Positions 1 to 9,616 of a stretch of 64,000 nucleotides of DNA are shown in pieces. Made by a program: the position numbers and the translations under genes. Below the pieces are notes generated by a model that saw nothing but the letters and a program-made list of their open reading frames with translations, ran no database searches and was not told the origin of the DNA. The DNA is from Eubacterium multiforme (lineage in GTDB: Bacteria; Bacillota; Clostridia; Clostridiales; Clostridiaceae): positions 21,076 to 85,075 of the forward strand of contig NZ_JAUSUF010000014.1 in the NCBI RefSeq assembly GCF_030813415.1, read 5' to 3'. How positions within the stretch are numbered: position 1 is the first letter of the stretch; each line of letters begins with the position of its first letter.

Positions 1-4
1 TATT

Positions 5-772
5 ATGAAATTTACAGCTTTAATGATATGTTTTTTTATAAATATAATTATAAGTTTTGGAATTCCTATAGGTGCATTTATATATTTTATAGTAAAGAGG
101 AAAAGGTGTATAAAGCCATTTATTGTAGGGATGATAGTATTTTTAATTACACAAGTATTTTTAAGAATACCACTACTTCAAAATGTTTTAGTAAATATGG
201 ATTGGTATAATAATTTATCCGTTTTTTATCCTGTTTTATATGCTTTATTTTTAGGTATTACAGCAGGGGTTTTTGAAGAAGGTGGTAGATATTTAGGATT
301 TAAAATAGCTTTAAAAAATAATAGAAGATGGATAGATGGAATTGCTTTTGGATTTGGACATGGAGGAATAGAAGCTATACTTATTGTTGGATTATCTAGT
401 ATAAAAAATTTAATTACATTAATATCTTTAAATAATGGAACTTATTTAGGGGGAAATGCTGAAAGTTTAAAATCATTATATTTAGAATTAAGCAATATAA
501 ATGTATTATTTGGAGGAATTGAAAGAATATCAGCAATTATAATTCATATAGGATTAACACTTATAGTTTTATATGGAATTAATAAAAAGCAAATTAGATA
601 TTTAATATTAGCAATAATAATACATGGTGCTATAGACTTTATGTCAGGAATATTTGTAATGAGTGGAATGAATATAGTATTTAGTGAACTTTTCATTGGA
701 ACTTTTGCTTTAGGTCTATTAATTTTTACAATTAAGTCTAGAAAGTTATTTAAAAATTTAAAAATGTTTTAA
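5..772 (+). CDS. YhfC family intramembrane metalloprotease
   Basis: A 255-residue integral membrane protein with about seven hydrophobic segments. A conserved EEGGR motif (residues 91-95) is followed by a histidine in FGHGG (about 119) and a later IHGAIDF motif. This EExxR...H...H arrangement is that of the YhfC group, distant relatives of CPBP/CAAX-type intramembrane proteases. The length is close to the roughly 258 residues I recall for Bacillus YhfC. The ATG lies four bases from the window edge, so its ribosome site is not visible and the start is not fully certain. The substrate is unknown. Confidence 0.8.
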   Translation: MKFTALMICFFINIIISFGIPIGAFIYFIVKRKRCIKPFIVGMIVFLITQVFLRIPLLQNVLVNMDWYNNLSVFYPVLYALFLGITAGVFEEGGRYLGFKIALKNNRRWIDGIAFGFGHGGIEAILIVGLSSIKNLITLISLNNGTYLGGNAESLKSLYLELSNINVLFGGIERISAIIIHIGLTLIVLYGINKKQIRYLILAIIIHGAIDFMSGIFVMSGMNIVFSELFIGTFALGLLIFTIKSRKLFKNLKMF

Positions 773-870
773 AAAACTGTTATTTTATATAAAATTTTAA
801 ATAAGGCTATGCTTTAGAGCAGTATTGAGTTTAGATAGCCTTAAATGAATATTAAAGGGGTGTATTAATA

Positions 871-1263
871 ATGAAAAAATTTGTATCTATTTTAGCAATA
901 ATTTTTTGTGTAAGTCTATTTGTAGGGTGTGGTGCTTCAAAGTTAAGTTCTAATTATAGCGAAGACAAGTTAAAATCAGCATCAGAAGAGGTAATAACTA
1001 ATTTAAATAATGGAAAATATAAAGATGTAATTAATACTGGTAGTGATGAATTAAGGAAACAATTACCAGAGGCAAAACTAAAGGAAGCCTTTGAAGGAGT
1101 AAAAAATAAAGTTGGTAAGTATGAAAGTATAGAAAAGATGTCCTTTCAAGAAAAGGATGGTGTTGCTGTAGTTATAGCAATAGCTAAATATGAAAATGGA
1201 AAGGTTCAATTTACATTATCTTATGATAAGGATATGAAACTAGTAGGAATTTATATGAAATAA
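871..1263 (+). CDS. DUF3887-type lipoprotein
   Basis: A 130-residue secreted lipoprotein. A hydrophobic signal (residues 1-19) ends in the lipobox FVGC, with the lipidated cysteine at 20. The rest resembles the small alpha+beta DUF3887 domain: helices with alternating charge, then strands ending in QFTLSYDKDMKLVGIYM. Proteins of this family are thought to sit on the outer face of the membrane, and no enzymatic function is established. A strong ribosome site (AAAGGGGTG) precedes the ATG. The gene is monocistronic, with its own terminator downstream. Confidence 0.75.
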   Translation: MKKFVSILAIIFCVSLFVGCGASKLSSNYSEDKLKSASEEVITNLNNGKYKDVINTGSDELRKQLPEAKLKEAFEGVKNKVGKYESIEKMSFQEKDGVAVVIAIAKYENGKVQFTLSYDKDMKLVGIYMK

Positions 1264-1287
1264 AAATTTTATAAAGGATAAATATAT

Positions 1288-1322
1288 AAGGAGATTGTAA
1301 GATTTGCAATCTCTTATTTTTA
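1288..1322 (+). terminator. Rho-independent terminator after the DUF3887 gene
   Basis: An inverted repeat (GAGATTG / CAATCTC) with a short loop is followed by TTATTTTTAT. It lies about 25 bases beyond the lipoprotein stop codon. Confidence 0.7.
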
Positions 1323-1464
1323 TAAATATTATTACTAAATTTAATAGGTAAAACATATTATAAAATGTATTGGCATTTATACTTAAATGTATGATAAAAT
1401 AAGTTATATATGGAATAATCTGTTAGAGAAATTTTTATATGTGTGTTCAGGGGGATTAATCATT

Positions 1465-2847
1465 ATGAGAAAAAAGAATAGGACTAGAAAAGTTATGATA
1501 GGAGTTATAGTTTCCTTTTGCATTTTAATTGTTATATATTTTGGTATGTCCATATATTTTAAAAGTCATTTTTATTTTGGAACTAAAATAAATTCTATTA
1601 GTGTATCAGGTAAAACTGTGGAAGAGGCAAAAGAGAAGATGCTATCAGAAGCTAGTTTGTATAAGCTAGAATTAGAAGGAAGAGAAAATATGAAAGGAGA
1701 AATTAATGCCTCTAATATTAATTTAAAGTATGACTTAAATGAGGAGCTCTACAAGTTAAAGGATAATGAAAATCCTTTTGCTTGGATAATTAAAGTTTTC
1801 ACTTCAAAAGATTATAAATTATCAAAAGTAGTTTCTTATGATGAAAATCTATTGAAAAAATCATTAAACAACTTAAGCTTTTTTAATGAAGATAATGTAG
1901 TTAAGCCAGAAAACCCTAAATTTAAGTATAAGGATAAAAGTTATGAAGTTATAGATGAAGTTATTGGAAATAAAGTCAATAAAGATATATTATATAAAAA
2001 TGTATCTAACGCAATTATTAATGGTGATAAAAAATTAAATTTAGAAGAAAAAAATTGTTATGAAAATCCAAAATATACTTCAGGATCTGATGAAGTTAAG
2101 AAGGTTAAAGAAAATCTTAATAAATATGTATCAACTGAAGTTACTTATATAGTTCCCAATAATAAAGAAGTTTTAAATGGAGATACAATAAATAAGTGGC
2201 TTAAGGTAGATAAAAATTTAAAAATAAAATTTGATGATAAAGAGATTAAAAATTATGTAGATTCTCTTGCAAGAAAATATAATACTTTTGGAAAAACTAG
2301 AGATTTTAAAACTTCATTAGGCACAACTGTACAAGTTACTGGAGGAAATTATGGTTTTGCAATTGATACTTCAGAAGAGGTTAAAGATTTAATAGAAAAT
2401 ATTAAAAAGGGAGAAACTATAAGTAAAGAGCCTAATTATTTGCAAACAGCTCTATCAACTAATGTTAACGATATTGGAAATACTTATGTGGAAATAAATT
2501 TAACAAAACAACATATGTGGTTTTATAAAGATGGTAAGCTTATGACTAATGGACAAATAGTTACTGGAGATGTAAGTAAAAATTATGGAACTCCAGCTGG
2601 AATTTATAGATTAACTTACAAACAAAGAAATGCAACTTTAAGAGGAGAAAATTATGAAACACCTGTTAGTTTTTGGATGCCTTTTAATGGAGGTATAGGA
2701 ATTCACGATGCTGTTTGGAGAGGATCTTTTGGAGGCAGCATTTACAGAACAAATGGATCTCATGGATGTATAAATACTCCATATAATGTAGCACAAATAA
2801 TATTTAATAATATTGAGGAAGGTACTCCTGTTATTTGTTATTTTTAG
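1465..2847 (+). CDS. Membrane-anchored L,D-transpeptidase (YkuD domain)
   Basis: A 460-residue type II membrane protein. A basic N-terminus and one transmembrane helix (about 10-31) lead into two peptidoglycan-binding-like repeats (PG_binding_4 type, about 50-330) and a C-terminal YkuD catalytic domain (about 335-460). The catalytic motif is SHGCIN, with Cys435 as nucleophile and His433 beside it. The family forms 3-3 cross-links in peptidoglycan from tetrapeptide donors. The frame stays open upstream to 1387, but the ATG at 1465 follows a clear GGGGG ribosome site at 1450-1454 and starts directly at the basic/hydrophobic signal anchor, so I chose it. Confidence 0.85.
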   Translation: MRKKNRTRKVMIGVIVSFCILIVIYFGMSIYFKSHFYFGTKINSISVSGKTVEEAKEKMLSEASLYKLELEGRENMKGEINASNINLKYDLNEELYKLKDNENPFAWIIKVFTSKDYKLSKVVSYDENLLKKSLNNLSFFNEDNVVKPENPKFKYKDKSYEVIDEVIGNKVNKDILYKNVSNAIINGDKKLNLEEKNCYENPKYTSGSDEVKKVKENLNKYVSTEVTYIVPNNKEVLNGDTINKWLKVDKNLKIKFDDKEIKNYVDSLARKYNTFGKTRDFKTSLGTTVQVTGGNYGFAIDTSEEVKDLIENIKKGETISKEPNYLQTALSTNVNDIGNTYVEINLTKQHMWFYKDGKLMTNGQIVTGDVSKNYGTPAGIYRLTYKQRNATLRGENYETPVSFWMPFNGGIGIHDAVWRGSFGGSIYRTNGSHGCINTPYNVAQIIFNNIEEGTPVICYF

Positions 2848-2872
2848 TATAGGTATTATAAATTATTAAATA

Positions 2873-2912
2873 AAAAAAGGTTCTGCTTTTAGTAAAGTAG
2901 AACCTTTTTGTG
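2873..2912. terminator. Bidirectional terminator
   Basis: The arms AGGTTCTGC and GTAGAACCT are flanked by an A-run on the left and a T-run on the right. It can end transcription of the L,D-transpeptidase gene on + and of the small gene on -, whose stop codon abuts it at 2914. Confidence 0.85.
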
Positions 2913-2913
2913 T

Positions 2914-3069
2914 TTAATTTATATGTTCGCTTTGGAAGCCTTTACGTTTAATTGAATGTTTTTTATTAGTTCTATTATGATTTTTTCCTTCTTCACTAGT
3001 TATTGGAGTTTGATAATTACATTTTTCCATTCTAGCACTTTTATTATCTGGCTGACTATCTTTTGTCAT
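2914..3069 (-). CDS. Small basic hydrophilic protein, 51 residues
   Basis: An uncatalogued short gene supported by a perfect GGAGGTG ribosome site eight bases before its ATG and a terminator right after its stop. The product begins MTKDSQPDNKSARMEKCNYQ and ends in a Lys/Arg/His-rich tail (KKHSIKRKGFQSEHIN). It has one cysteine, no signal peptide and no membrane segment. The composition is like that of small sporulation or DNA-associated proteins, but I recognise no family and assign no function. Confidence 0.6.
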   Translation of the reverse strand: MTKDSQPDNKSARMEKCNYQTPITSEEGKNHNRTNKKHSIKRKGFQSEHIN

Positions 3070-3140
3070 ATTTTCACCTCCACTAAGTATTAAACTTAGT
3101 ATTTCTAGAAAAGAATAAAAAAATACTTTAATAAATAAAA

Positions 3141-3689
3141 TTAGTCGTTAATTTTGTTTACTAAGAAAGCTACATTTTCAGAAAATCTTTCAACAGTAGA
3201 AATACCTTCTTCATCTTCTAAAGCAGTACCTTCTTTTCCTGCAAATACAATATTCCAATAAGTTGAACCTGGAACTATCATATCATTTGTAAGGTAGAAC
3301 ATCATCATTTCTTCAATAGAAGATGTAAGTCCTCCACGTCTAGCAACTGCTATTGGTCCTCCAACCATTCTTGACAAGAATCTTCCATTATCTTTAGAGG
3401 CCATTGCTATTCTTTGAAGTGCAACCATAAGTTCACCTCTTACAGTTCCCCAGTATACAGGACCACCAACTATAAGACCTTGAGCATTTTTAATTTTTTC
3501 AATTATTTCATCAAATCCATCAGTAGATTTATCGCTGCTACTCATACAATCTTTTACATCTAATCCTGCTATAGAAACAACTTCAGCTTCTACTCCGTTT
3601 TTTCTTATAACATCTGCACATTTTTCTAAAGTAGTTACAGTATTTCCATTAGCATTTGGACTTCCACTTAATAATATTACTTTTTTCAT
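3141..3689 (-). CDS. Flavodoxin-fold NAD(P)H-dependent FMN reductase
   Basis: A 182-residue cytoplasmic flavoprotein. The N-terminus has the strand and phosphate-binding loop LLSGSPNANGNT (residues 6-17), typical of NADPH-dependent FMN reductases, and the second flavin contact is GGPVYWGTVRGEL (about 75-87). This family includes azoreductase-like and iron-sulfur flavoproteins. The Cys cluster of the latter is absent, so I call it a simple FMN reductase. A GGTGA ribosome site precedes the start. The physiological substrate cannot be told from sequence. Confidence 0.8.
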   Translation of the reverse strand: MKKVILLSGSPNANGNTVTTLEKCADVIRKNGVEAEVVSIAGLDVKDCMSSSDKSTDGFDEIIEKIKNAQGLIVGGPVYWGTVRGELMVALQRIAMASKDNGRFLSRMVGGPIAVARRGGLTSSIEEMMMFYLTNDMIVPGSTYWNIVFAGKEGTALEDEEGISTVERFSENVAFLVNKIND

Positions 3690-3813
3690 TTTAACATCAC
3701 CTTTAATTATTAATATTTGTAAATTTTTCTATATTTAAATGGTAATCCATTAAAATTTTTATGTCAATAATTAAAGGATAAGCTTTAGTTCAGTATTTAT
3801 TTTATATTTTTTA

Positions 3814-3960
3814 TTAGAAATGAGGATTTATTTCTTCCCTTTGAATTCTTTTTAAATCTTTTAATCTTAAATGGGTTTTTTCCATAATTACATCAAAGGT
3901 TTCTCCAGCAATTATCATTTCCTTGGCAATATCATTTACTGATTTATTTTCATCTTTCAT
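3814..3960 (-). CDS. Small helical protein, 48 residues
   Basis: A short gene with an AGGAGG ribosome site at the right distance from its ATG. The product starts MKDENKSVNDIAKEMIIAGE and continues with a charged helical tail ending EEINPHF. The pattern DIAKEMIIAGETFDVIMEKT resembles the short helix-turn-helix tails found in some clostridial proteins, but no family is assigned. It is transcribed in the same direction as, and upstream of, the FMN reductase (3141-3689), so the two may share a message. Confidence 0.5.
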   Translation of the reverse strand: MKDENKSVNDIAKEMIIAGETFDVIMEKTHLRLKDLKRIQREEINPHF

Positions 3961-4239
3961 TTGTATAAACCTCCTAATTAAAACTTATAATCAATATTTA
4001 TTTTGCCATTATAACAATAAATGTATTCATTAAGTAAAATAACTATTTTAAATTACCTAAAACTAGATTTTTATAGAAAATAAATCCTTTAAAAAGTATA
4101 GTTTTAATATTATATAAAGTTAAAAGAATTTTAAATTTTTATGAAATATATGCTATAATTAAAAGGGTAGAAATATAAAAAAAATTACCAATAAGAATAA
4201 AAATAAATGTGTCTTACAAAGTAAAACAAGAGGTGAAAA

Positions 4240-5403
4240 ATGAAGATCGATTGGAACAAAAAATATAATACTATAGCTGTTTATACATTTATTGTAATTT
4301 GTGCAAGTATTGTTTTTTATTTAGCAATATCACAGATGGGTTCTCTTATGAGTAAAATAGGGAATATAATAGCTATACTTAAGCCATTTATTTTAGGTTT
4401 TGCCATGGCTTATATTTTAAATTTCGTTTTAAAGTTTTATGAAAATAAAGTATTTGAAATGTCCGCTTTTAAAAAGGTTAAGATAAAATCAAAAAGAGGA
4501 CTAGGATTATTATTTACATATGTTACTGCGTTATTATTTATTGGATTGTTTATACAGTTTGTACTTCCACAATTAATTGATAGTATTGTTGGACTTGTTA
4601 ATGATGTACCTGTATATATAAAGGATGCAAATAATTTTATTAATGAAACTATAGGTAGTCTTGATGTACAAGAACATTATTTAACATTAATAAATGAAAA
4701 GTTTAATGGATTAATAGATTATATTATTAAGGCATCAACAAATTTAATTCCTATGTTTGGAGCAATCTTAACAAATCTTTTATCAAGTATTTGGAACATA
4801 ATGTTAGGACTTATAATTTCTATTTATCTTTTAATAGAAAAAGAAAAGTTTTTTGCTTTAAATAAAAAAATGACTTATGCAATATTACCTAAAAGAGCAG
4901 CTGATAAAACTATAGAGTTAACTCATAGAAGTAATGATACTTTTGGAAAGTTTTTAATTGGAAAAATATTAGATTCCTTTATTATTGGTATAATAACATT
5001 TTTAACATTAACAGTTGTTAGAATGCCATATTCACTTTTATTATCAGTAATAATAGGTATAACAAATATAATTCCTTTCTTTGGTCCATTTATTGGAGCA
5101 ATACCATCAGTTATAATAGTTTTATTTGTTTCACCAGTTAAAGCATTTTGGCTTATAATTATAATATTTATAATTCAACAAATAGATGGAAATATTATAG
5201 GACCTAAAATACTTGGAGATTCAATTGGTATATCAGCTTTTTGGATTTTATTTTCAATATTAGTAGCTGGAAAATTCCTTGGAGTAGTAGGAATGATTAT
5301 AGGAGTTCCTTTATTTGCAATTATTTACTCTATAATTAAAGAAATTGTAGAGGATAAATTAAAGAAAAAGGGATTAAAGGTTGATACTAAAGATTATATG
5401 TAA
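4240..5403 (+). CDS. AI-2E family transporter (UPF0118/PerM-like)
   Basis: A 387-residue polytopic membrane protein with about eight hydrophobic helices. Paired helices at 15-60 are followed by a large amphipathic middle region and the family-typical block GITNIIPFFGPFIGAIP (about 279-295) and IDGNIIGPKILG. This is the PerM/YdiK/TqsA architecture. Members have been linked to autoinducer-2 export or Na+/H+ exchange, and sequence alone does not decide which. The gene stands alone between its own promoter region and a strong terminator. Confidence 0.85.
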   Translation: MKIDWNKKYNTIAVYTFIVICASIVFYLAISQMGSLMSKIGNIIAILKPFILGFAMAYILNFVLKFYENKVFEMSAFKKVKIKSKRGLGLLFTYVTALLFIGLFIQFVLPQLIDSIVGLVNDVPVYIKDANNFINETIGSLDVQEHYLTLINEKFNGLIDYIIKASTNLIPMFGAILTNLLSSIWNIMLGLIISIYLLIEKEKFFALNKKMTYAILPKRAADKTIELTHRSNDTFGKFLIGKILDSFIIGIITFLTLTVVRMPYSLLLSVIIGITNIIPFFGPFIGAIPSVIIVLFVSPVKAFWLIIIIFIIQQIDGNIIGPKILGDSIGISAFWILFSILVAGKFLGVVGMIIGVPLFAIIYSIIKEIVEDKLKKKGLKVDTKDYM

Positions 5404-5449
5404 AATTATATTATTGTAATTAAATTTTATAGATTTAGCTAAATTATTA

Positions 5450-5480
5450 AAAAGTCACTATAAATATAGTGACTTTTTTT
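5450..5480 (+). terminator. Rho-independent terminator
   Basis: A perfect AAGTCACTAT / ATAGTGACTT stem with a four-base loop and a run of seven T, placed 45 bases after the AI-2E family gene. Confidence 0.9.
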
Positions 5481-5534
5481 GAGATTGTTTTATATTATAA
5501 AGTAATGTAAATATGTATTTTACTAGATATAATA

Positions 5535-5577
5535 AAAGACTGTTTAAGAAATAAAAATCTCTTAAGCAGTCTTTAAA
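5535..5577. terminator. Second hairpin terminator
   Basis: Stem AAAGACTGTTTAAGA / TCTTAAGCAGTCTTT with A- and T-runs on both sides. It lies between the AI-2E family gene and the ABC exporter and could act in either direction or insulate the ABC operon. Confidence 0.6.
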
Positions 5578-5685
5578 ATTCATTACAAATTTTATAAAAA
5601 AGTATTAGAAAAAATTATATTAATTGTGTAAAATAGTAAGTAAACATTTATTTAAAATATAGTTAAAGAAGGAGGAGAAGCAGTA

Positions 5686-7413
5686 ATGAAATTAATTTTA
5701 AATTATTTAAAAAGATATAAAGCATTAATTGCATTAGATGTTCTGTCGGTATTTGGGTTTGCTTTAGTTGAACTTGGAATACCTACAATAATAGCAAAGA
5801 TTATTGATGTTGGTATAGTTCATAATGATATTCCCTATATTAAAAAAATGGGAACTGTAATTATAATAATTTCTATAATAGGAGTTCTTGGAACTATATT
5901 ACTTGGATATTGTTCTTCAAGAATTTCTACTAGTATGACTAGGGATATTAGAAATGATATATTTGAAAAGTCACAGGAATTTTCACATAGTGAGTATGAT
6001 AAATTTGGAATTTCTTCTATGATTACTAGAACTACAAATGATGCTTTTCAATTACAACAGTTTGTTAATACAGTTTTAAGAGTAGCATTTATAACACCAG
6101 TAATGTTTACTATAAGTTTATTTATGATAGTTAAAACAAGTTTATCATTATCATTAGTTTTAGCTATAACAATTCCATTTATAGTGGCAGGAGTAGTAAT
6201 TGTAGCTAAAGTATCTCATCCAATGTCAATTAGTCAACAAAAGGGACTAGATAAGTTAAATCGTATATCTAGAGAAAATTTAACAGGAATAAGAGTTATT
6301 AGAGCTTTTGGAAATGACCATCATGAAGAAGAACGATTTAAAGATACTAATGAAAGTTATGCAAATATTTCTAAAAGATTAAATAAACTTATGTCAATTA
6401 CTCAACCTACCTTTTTCTTATTATTAAATTTAGCTATAATTGCAATCTTTTGGATTTCAAGTAAAATGATAAATTCAGGAACGTTAGAAGTTGGTCAATT
6501 AGTTGCATTTATAGAGTATTTATTTCATGCAATGTTTTCTATTATGTTATTTTCTTTAGTTTTTGTAATGTATCCAAGGGCAGAAGTTTCAGCTAATAGA
6601 ATTCAGGAATTATTAGATGAAACACCTCTTATTAAGAATCCTAAAAATGGAGTTAAAGATACAAAGGAAAAAGGATATATAGAGTTTGAAAATGTTACCT
6701 TTACTTATCCTTATGGAGAGGAACCTGTACTTAAAAATATATCATTTAAAGCAAAAAAAGGAGAAACGATAGCTTTTATAGGAAGTACTGGTAGTGGAAA
6801 AAGTACATTAATTAATTTAATTCCAAGATTTTATGATGTTACAGAAGGCAGTATTAAAATAGATGGGGTAGATGTTAGAGATTATGACTTAAAAGCTTTA
6901 AGAAGAAAAATTGGATTTATACCTCAAAAGACATTATTATTTACAGGAAGTATAAAGAAAAATATTAAATTTGGTAAGAAGAATGCCAAAACAGGAGAAG
7001 TTGAACATTCAGCTAAAGTTGCTGAGGCTTATGAATTTATTTCAAGGAAACCTCATAAATTTGATGAAGAGATAAGTGAGGGTGGATCAAATGTTTCTGG
7101 TGGTCAAAAGCAGAGATTATCTATAGCAAGGGCTGTAGTTAGAAAACCTGAAATATATATTTTTGATGATAGTTTTTCAGCCTTAGATTTTAAAACAGAT
7201 GCAATGGTTAGAGAAAAATTAAAGGCAGAAACAAAGGAATCAGTAGTTTTAATAGTTGCTCAAAGAATTAGTTCAATTTTAAATGCAGATAAAATTATAG
7301 TCCTTAATGAAGGTGAAGTTGTAGGAATTGGTACCCATAAGGAACTTCTTAAAAATTGCAATATTTATTATGAAATTGCTACATCTCAGCTTACAAAGGA
7401 GGAACTAGCATAA
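5686..7413 (+). CDS. ABC multidrug-type exporter half, degenerate ATP site
   Basis: A 575-residue fused permease/ATPase (six helices, residues 1-310, then the nucleotide-binding domain). Walker A is GSTGSGKS (366-373), the signature is VSGGQKQ (470-476) and Walker B ends FDD. Asp495 replaces the usual catalytic glutamate. That substitution marks the degenerate-site subunit of heterodimeric exporters such as BmrC/D, LmrC/D and TM287/288. The next gene overlaps by one base (TAATG) and encodes the partner. Exported substrates are unknown; drugs, lipids or peptides are all possible. Confidence 0.85.
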   Translation: MKLILNYLKRYKALIALDVLSVFGFALVELGIPTIIAKIIDVGIVHNDIPYIKKMGTVIIIISIIGVLGTILLGYCSSRISTSMTRDIRNDIFEKSQEFSHSEYDKFGISSMITRTTNDAFQLQQFVNTVLRVAFITPVMFTISLFMIVKTSLSLSLVLAITIPFIVAGVVIVAKVSHPMSISQQKGLDKLNRISRENLTGIRVIRAFGNDHHEEERFKDTNESYANISKRLNKLMSITQPTFFLLLNLAIIAIFWISSKMINSGTLEVGQLVAFIEYLFHAMFSIMLFSLVFVMYPRAEVSANRIQELLDETPLIKNPKNGVKDTKEKGYIEFENVTFTYPYGEEPVLKNISFKAKKGETIAFIGSTGSGKSTLINLIPRFYDVTEGSIKIDGVDVRDYDLKALRRKIGFIPQKTLLFTGSIKKNIKFGKKNAKTGEVEHSAKVAEAYEFISRKPHKFDEEISEGGSNVSGGQKQRLSIARAVVRKPEIYIFDDSFSALDFKTDAMVREKLKAETKESVVLIVAQRISSILNADKIIVLNEGEVVGIGTHKELLKNCNIYYEIATSQLTKEELA

Positions 7414-9203
7414 TGAATAGATTTGAAAAAATAAAAACTAATTTAAAAAAGCTTTCTCCTTATGTTAAAAGATACAAAAGAGGATTTTTATCTGCTATTT
7501 TATTTATAGTTATAGCAGCTATAATAAGTGCAATTTCTCCAAAGGTTGAAGGTCTTATAATTACTAGACTTACAGATGATGTAATTGAAATAGCAAAAGG
7601 AATACCTGGAGTTACTGTAAATTTTAATTATATTTTTAAAATACTTGTTATATTAGCTTGCTTTTATATTTCATATACACTTTTCACATATGCTGCAACA
7701 TTTTTATTAACAAATGCAATTCAAAATACTATGAGAGATTTAAGAAATGCTGTTCAAAATAAAATTAGAAAACTTCCTATAAGTTATTTTGATAGTAACA
7801 GTTATGGGGATGTATTAAGTAGAATATCTAATGATGTTGATACCATATCTAATGCATTTCAACAAAGTTTTAGCCAAGTAATTAATTCTATATTAGCTGT
7901 TGTACTTGCAGTTTCAATGATGTTTACAATTAATATAACTATGACACTTATAGCAATACTTATAATTCCTATAAGTTATTTTGTTTCAAAATTTATTGTA
8001 AATAAATCACAAAAATTATTTGAAGGACAGCAAAATGCTTTAGGCAAATTAAATGGTAAAGTTCAAGAAATGTATACTGGATTTAATGAAATAAAGTTAT
8101 ATGGAAAAGAAGAAGATTCAATAAGAGAGTTTAAAGAAATTAATAATGAACTTTGTACTAATGGATTTAAGGCGCAGTTTGTATCTAGTATGATGTCACC
8201 TTTAGTTTCCCTTGTAACATATTTAGGAATAGCAGTTATGGCAATTATAGGACCTATATATGCTATAAAGGGAATAATTACAGTTGGTAATCTTCAAGCT
8301 TTTATTAGATATATATGGCAAATTAATCAACCTCTTTCTCAAATAACTCAGTTATCTTCAAGTATACAGGCAGCCTTTGCAGCAATAGAGCGTGTATTTG
8401 AAATATTAGATGAAAAGGAAGAGAGTAAGGATCCAGAGCATCCAATTAAAATAAAAAAATTACGTGGAGATGTTACATTTGAACATGTTAAATTTGGATA
8501 TAATGATGATAAAATTCTTATAGAAGATTTAAGTGCAGAAGTTAAAAGTGGTCAGAGGGTTGCAATTGTTGGACCAACTGGAGCTGGAAAGACAACCTTA
8601 ATTAATTTATTAATGAGATTTTATGATATTAAAGGTGGTTCAATAAAAATAGATGGAGTAGATACTAGAGATATGAAACGTGAGGATTTACGTTCAATGT
8701 TTGGAATGGTTCTTCAAGATACATGGCTATTTAATGGAACAATTTATGAAAATATTGAATATGGTAGATTTGGAGCATCAAAAGAAGAAATTATTAAAGC
8801 TGCTAAAATAGCAAATGTACATCACTTTATTAAAACTCTTCCAGATGGTTATAATATGTTTTTAAATGAAGAGGCATCTAATATATCACAGGGAGAAAAA
8901 CAATTATTAACTATAGCAAGAGCTATAATTTCAGATCCTTCAATTCTTATATTAGATGAAGCAACTAGCTCTGTAGATACAAGGCTTGAAATATTACTTC
9001 AAAAGGCTATGCAAAATATAATGAAGGGCAGAACAAGTTTTGTTATAGCTCATAGACTTTCAACAATTCGTAATGCAGATTTGATTTTAGTTATGAATGA
9101 AGGAAGTATTATAGAACAAGGAAACCATGAAGAGCTTATGGCAAAGGGTGGCTTTTATGAGAAACTTTATAATAGTCAATTTGCAAATAGTGAAGAGAAA
9201 TAA
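7413..9203 (+). CDS. ABC multidrug-type exporter half, catalytic subunit
   Basis: A 596-residue partner of the preceding gene. Six transmembrane helices come first (about 25-315). The ATPase domain has Walker A GPTGAGKT (387-394) and Walker B ILDEA with catalytic Glu516 intact. Its signature is altered to SQGEKQ (492-497) instead of SGGQ. In heterodimers the altered signature pairs with the degenerate Walker B of the other half, so the two deviations fall in the same composite site, exactly as in TM287/288-type exporters. Its start overlaps the upstream stop by one base, implying translational coupling. Confidence 0.87.
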   Translation: MNRFEKIKTNLKKLSPYVKRYKRGFLSAILFIVIAAIISAISPKVEGLIITRLTDDVIEIAKGIPGVTVNFNYIFKILVILACFYISYTLFTYAATFLLTNAIQNTMRDLRNAVQNKIRKLPISYFDSNSYGDVLSRISNDVDTISNAFQQSFSQVINSILAVVLAVSMMFTINITMTLIAILIIPISYFVSKFIVNKSQKLFEGQQNALGKLNGKVQEMYTGFNEIKLYGKEEDSIREFKEINNELCTNGFKAQFVSSMMSPLVSLVTYLGIAVMAIIGPIYAIKGIITVGNLQAFIRYIWQINQPLSQITQLSSSIQAAFAAIERVFEILDEKEESKDPEHPIKIKKLRGDVTFEHVKFGYNDDKILIEDLSAEVKSGQRVAIVGPTGAGKTTLINLLMRFYDIKGGSIKIDGVDTRDMKREDLRSMFGMVLQDTWLFNGTIYENIEYGRFGASKEEIIKAAKIANVHHFIKTLPDGYNMFLNEEASNISQGEKQLLTIARAIISDPSILILDEATSSVDTRLEILLQKAMQNIMKGRTSFVIAHRLSTIRNADLILVMNEGSIIEQGNHEELMAKGGFYEKLYNSQFANSEEK

Positions 9204-9249
9204 TATTAATAATTAATTGATAAAAGAAAAAAGAATTTCTAAAGTATTA

Positions 9250-9280
9250 AAAAGCTGTAGACAAACTACAGCTTTTTTTG
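9250..9280 (+). terminator. Terminator of the ABC exporter operon
   Basis: Perfect stem AAAGCTGTAG / CTACAGCTTT with a short loop, ending in seven T. Confidence 0.9.
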
Positions 9281-9616
9281 CACAAAAAAATATTAATAAT
9301 ATATTTACAGTAAATTATATTATTAATGGGAAATATAATTATAAATTTGGTGTTTTAATCAAAAATTTCCATAAAATAATATAAGTTTTATAAAGTGAGA
9401 AGGATTTATTTAAAAATAAGGGTATTTACATATAAATTTAAATAAAAACCTTTGATGTATTATTAAAATATATTAAGAATCTATATACAAAATAATTAAA
9501 TTATAAATTATTTTAATAAAATTAAGTTTAAAACTTAGTTTCATTTTTAAAAAATTTCTCTAAAGTGATATATTTTTTTATGTAGTTAATAATAAAATGA
9601 AAAGGGGGTATTATAT
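9281..9616. other. AT-rich intergenic region before the MmpL gene
   Basis: I find no open frame with a ribosome site and no stable hairpin here. It presumably holds the promoter of the MmpL gene, whose GGGGG ribosome site is at 9604-9608. I could not pick out a convincing -35/-10 pair. Confidence 0.5.

Noticed and set aside
802..838. Terminator after the YhfC-like gene.
   Set aside because: AAGGCTAT / ATAGCCTT can pair but the loop is about 20 bases and no T-run follows, so I did not list it as a terminator.
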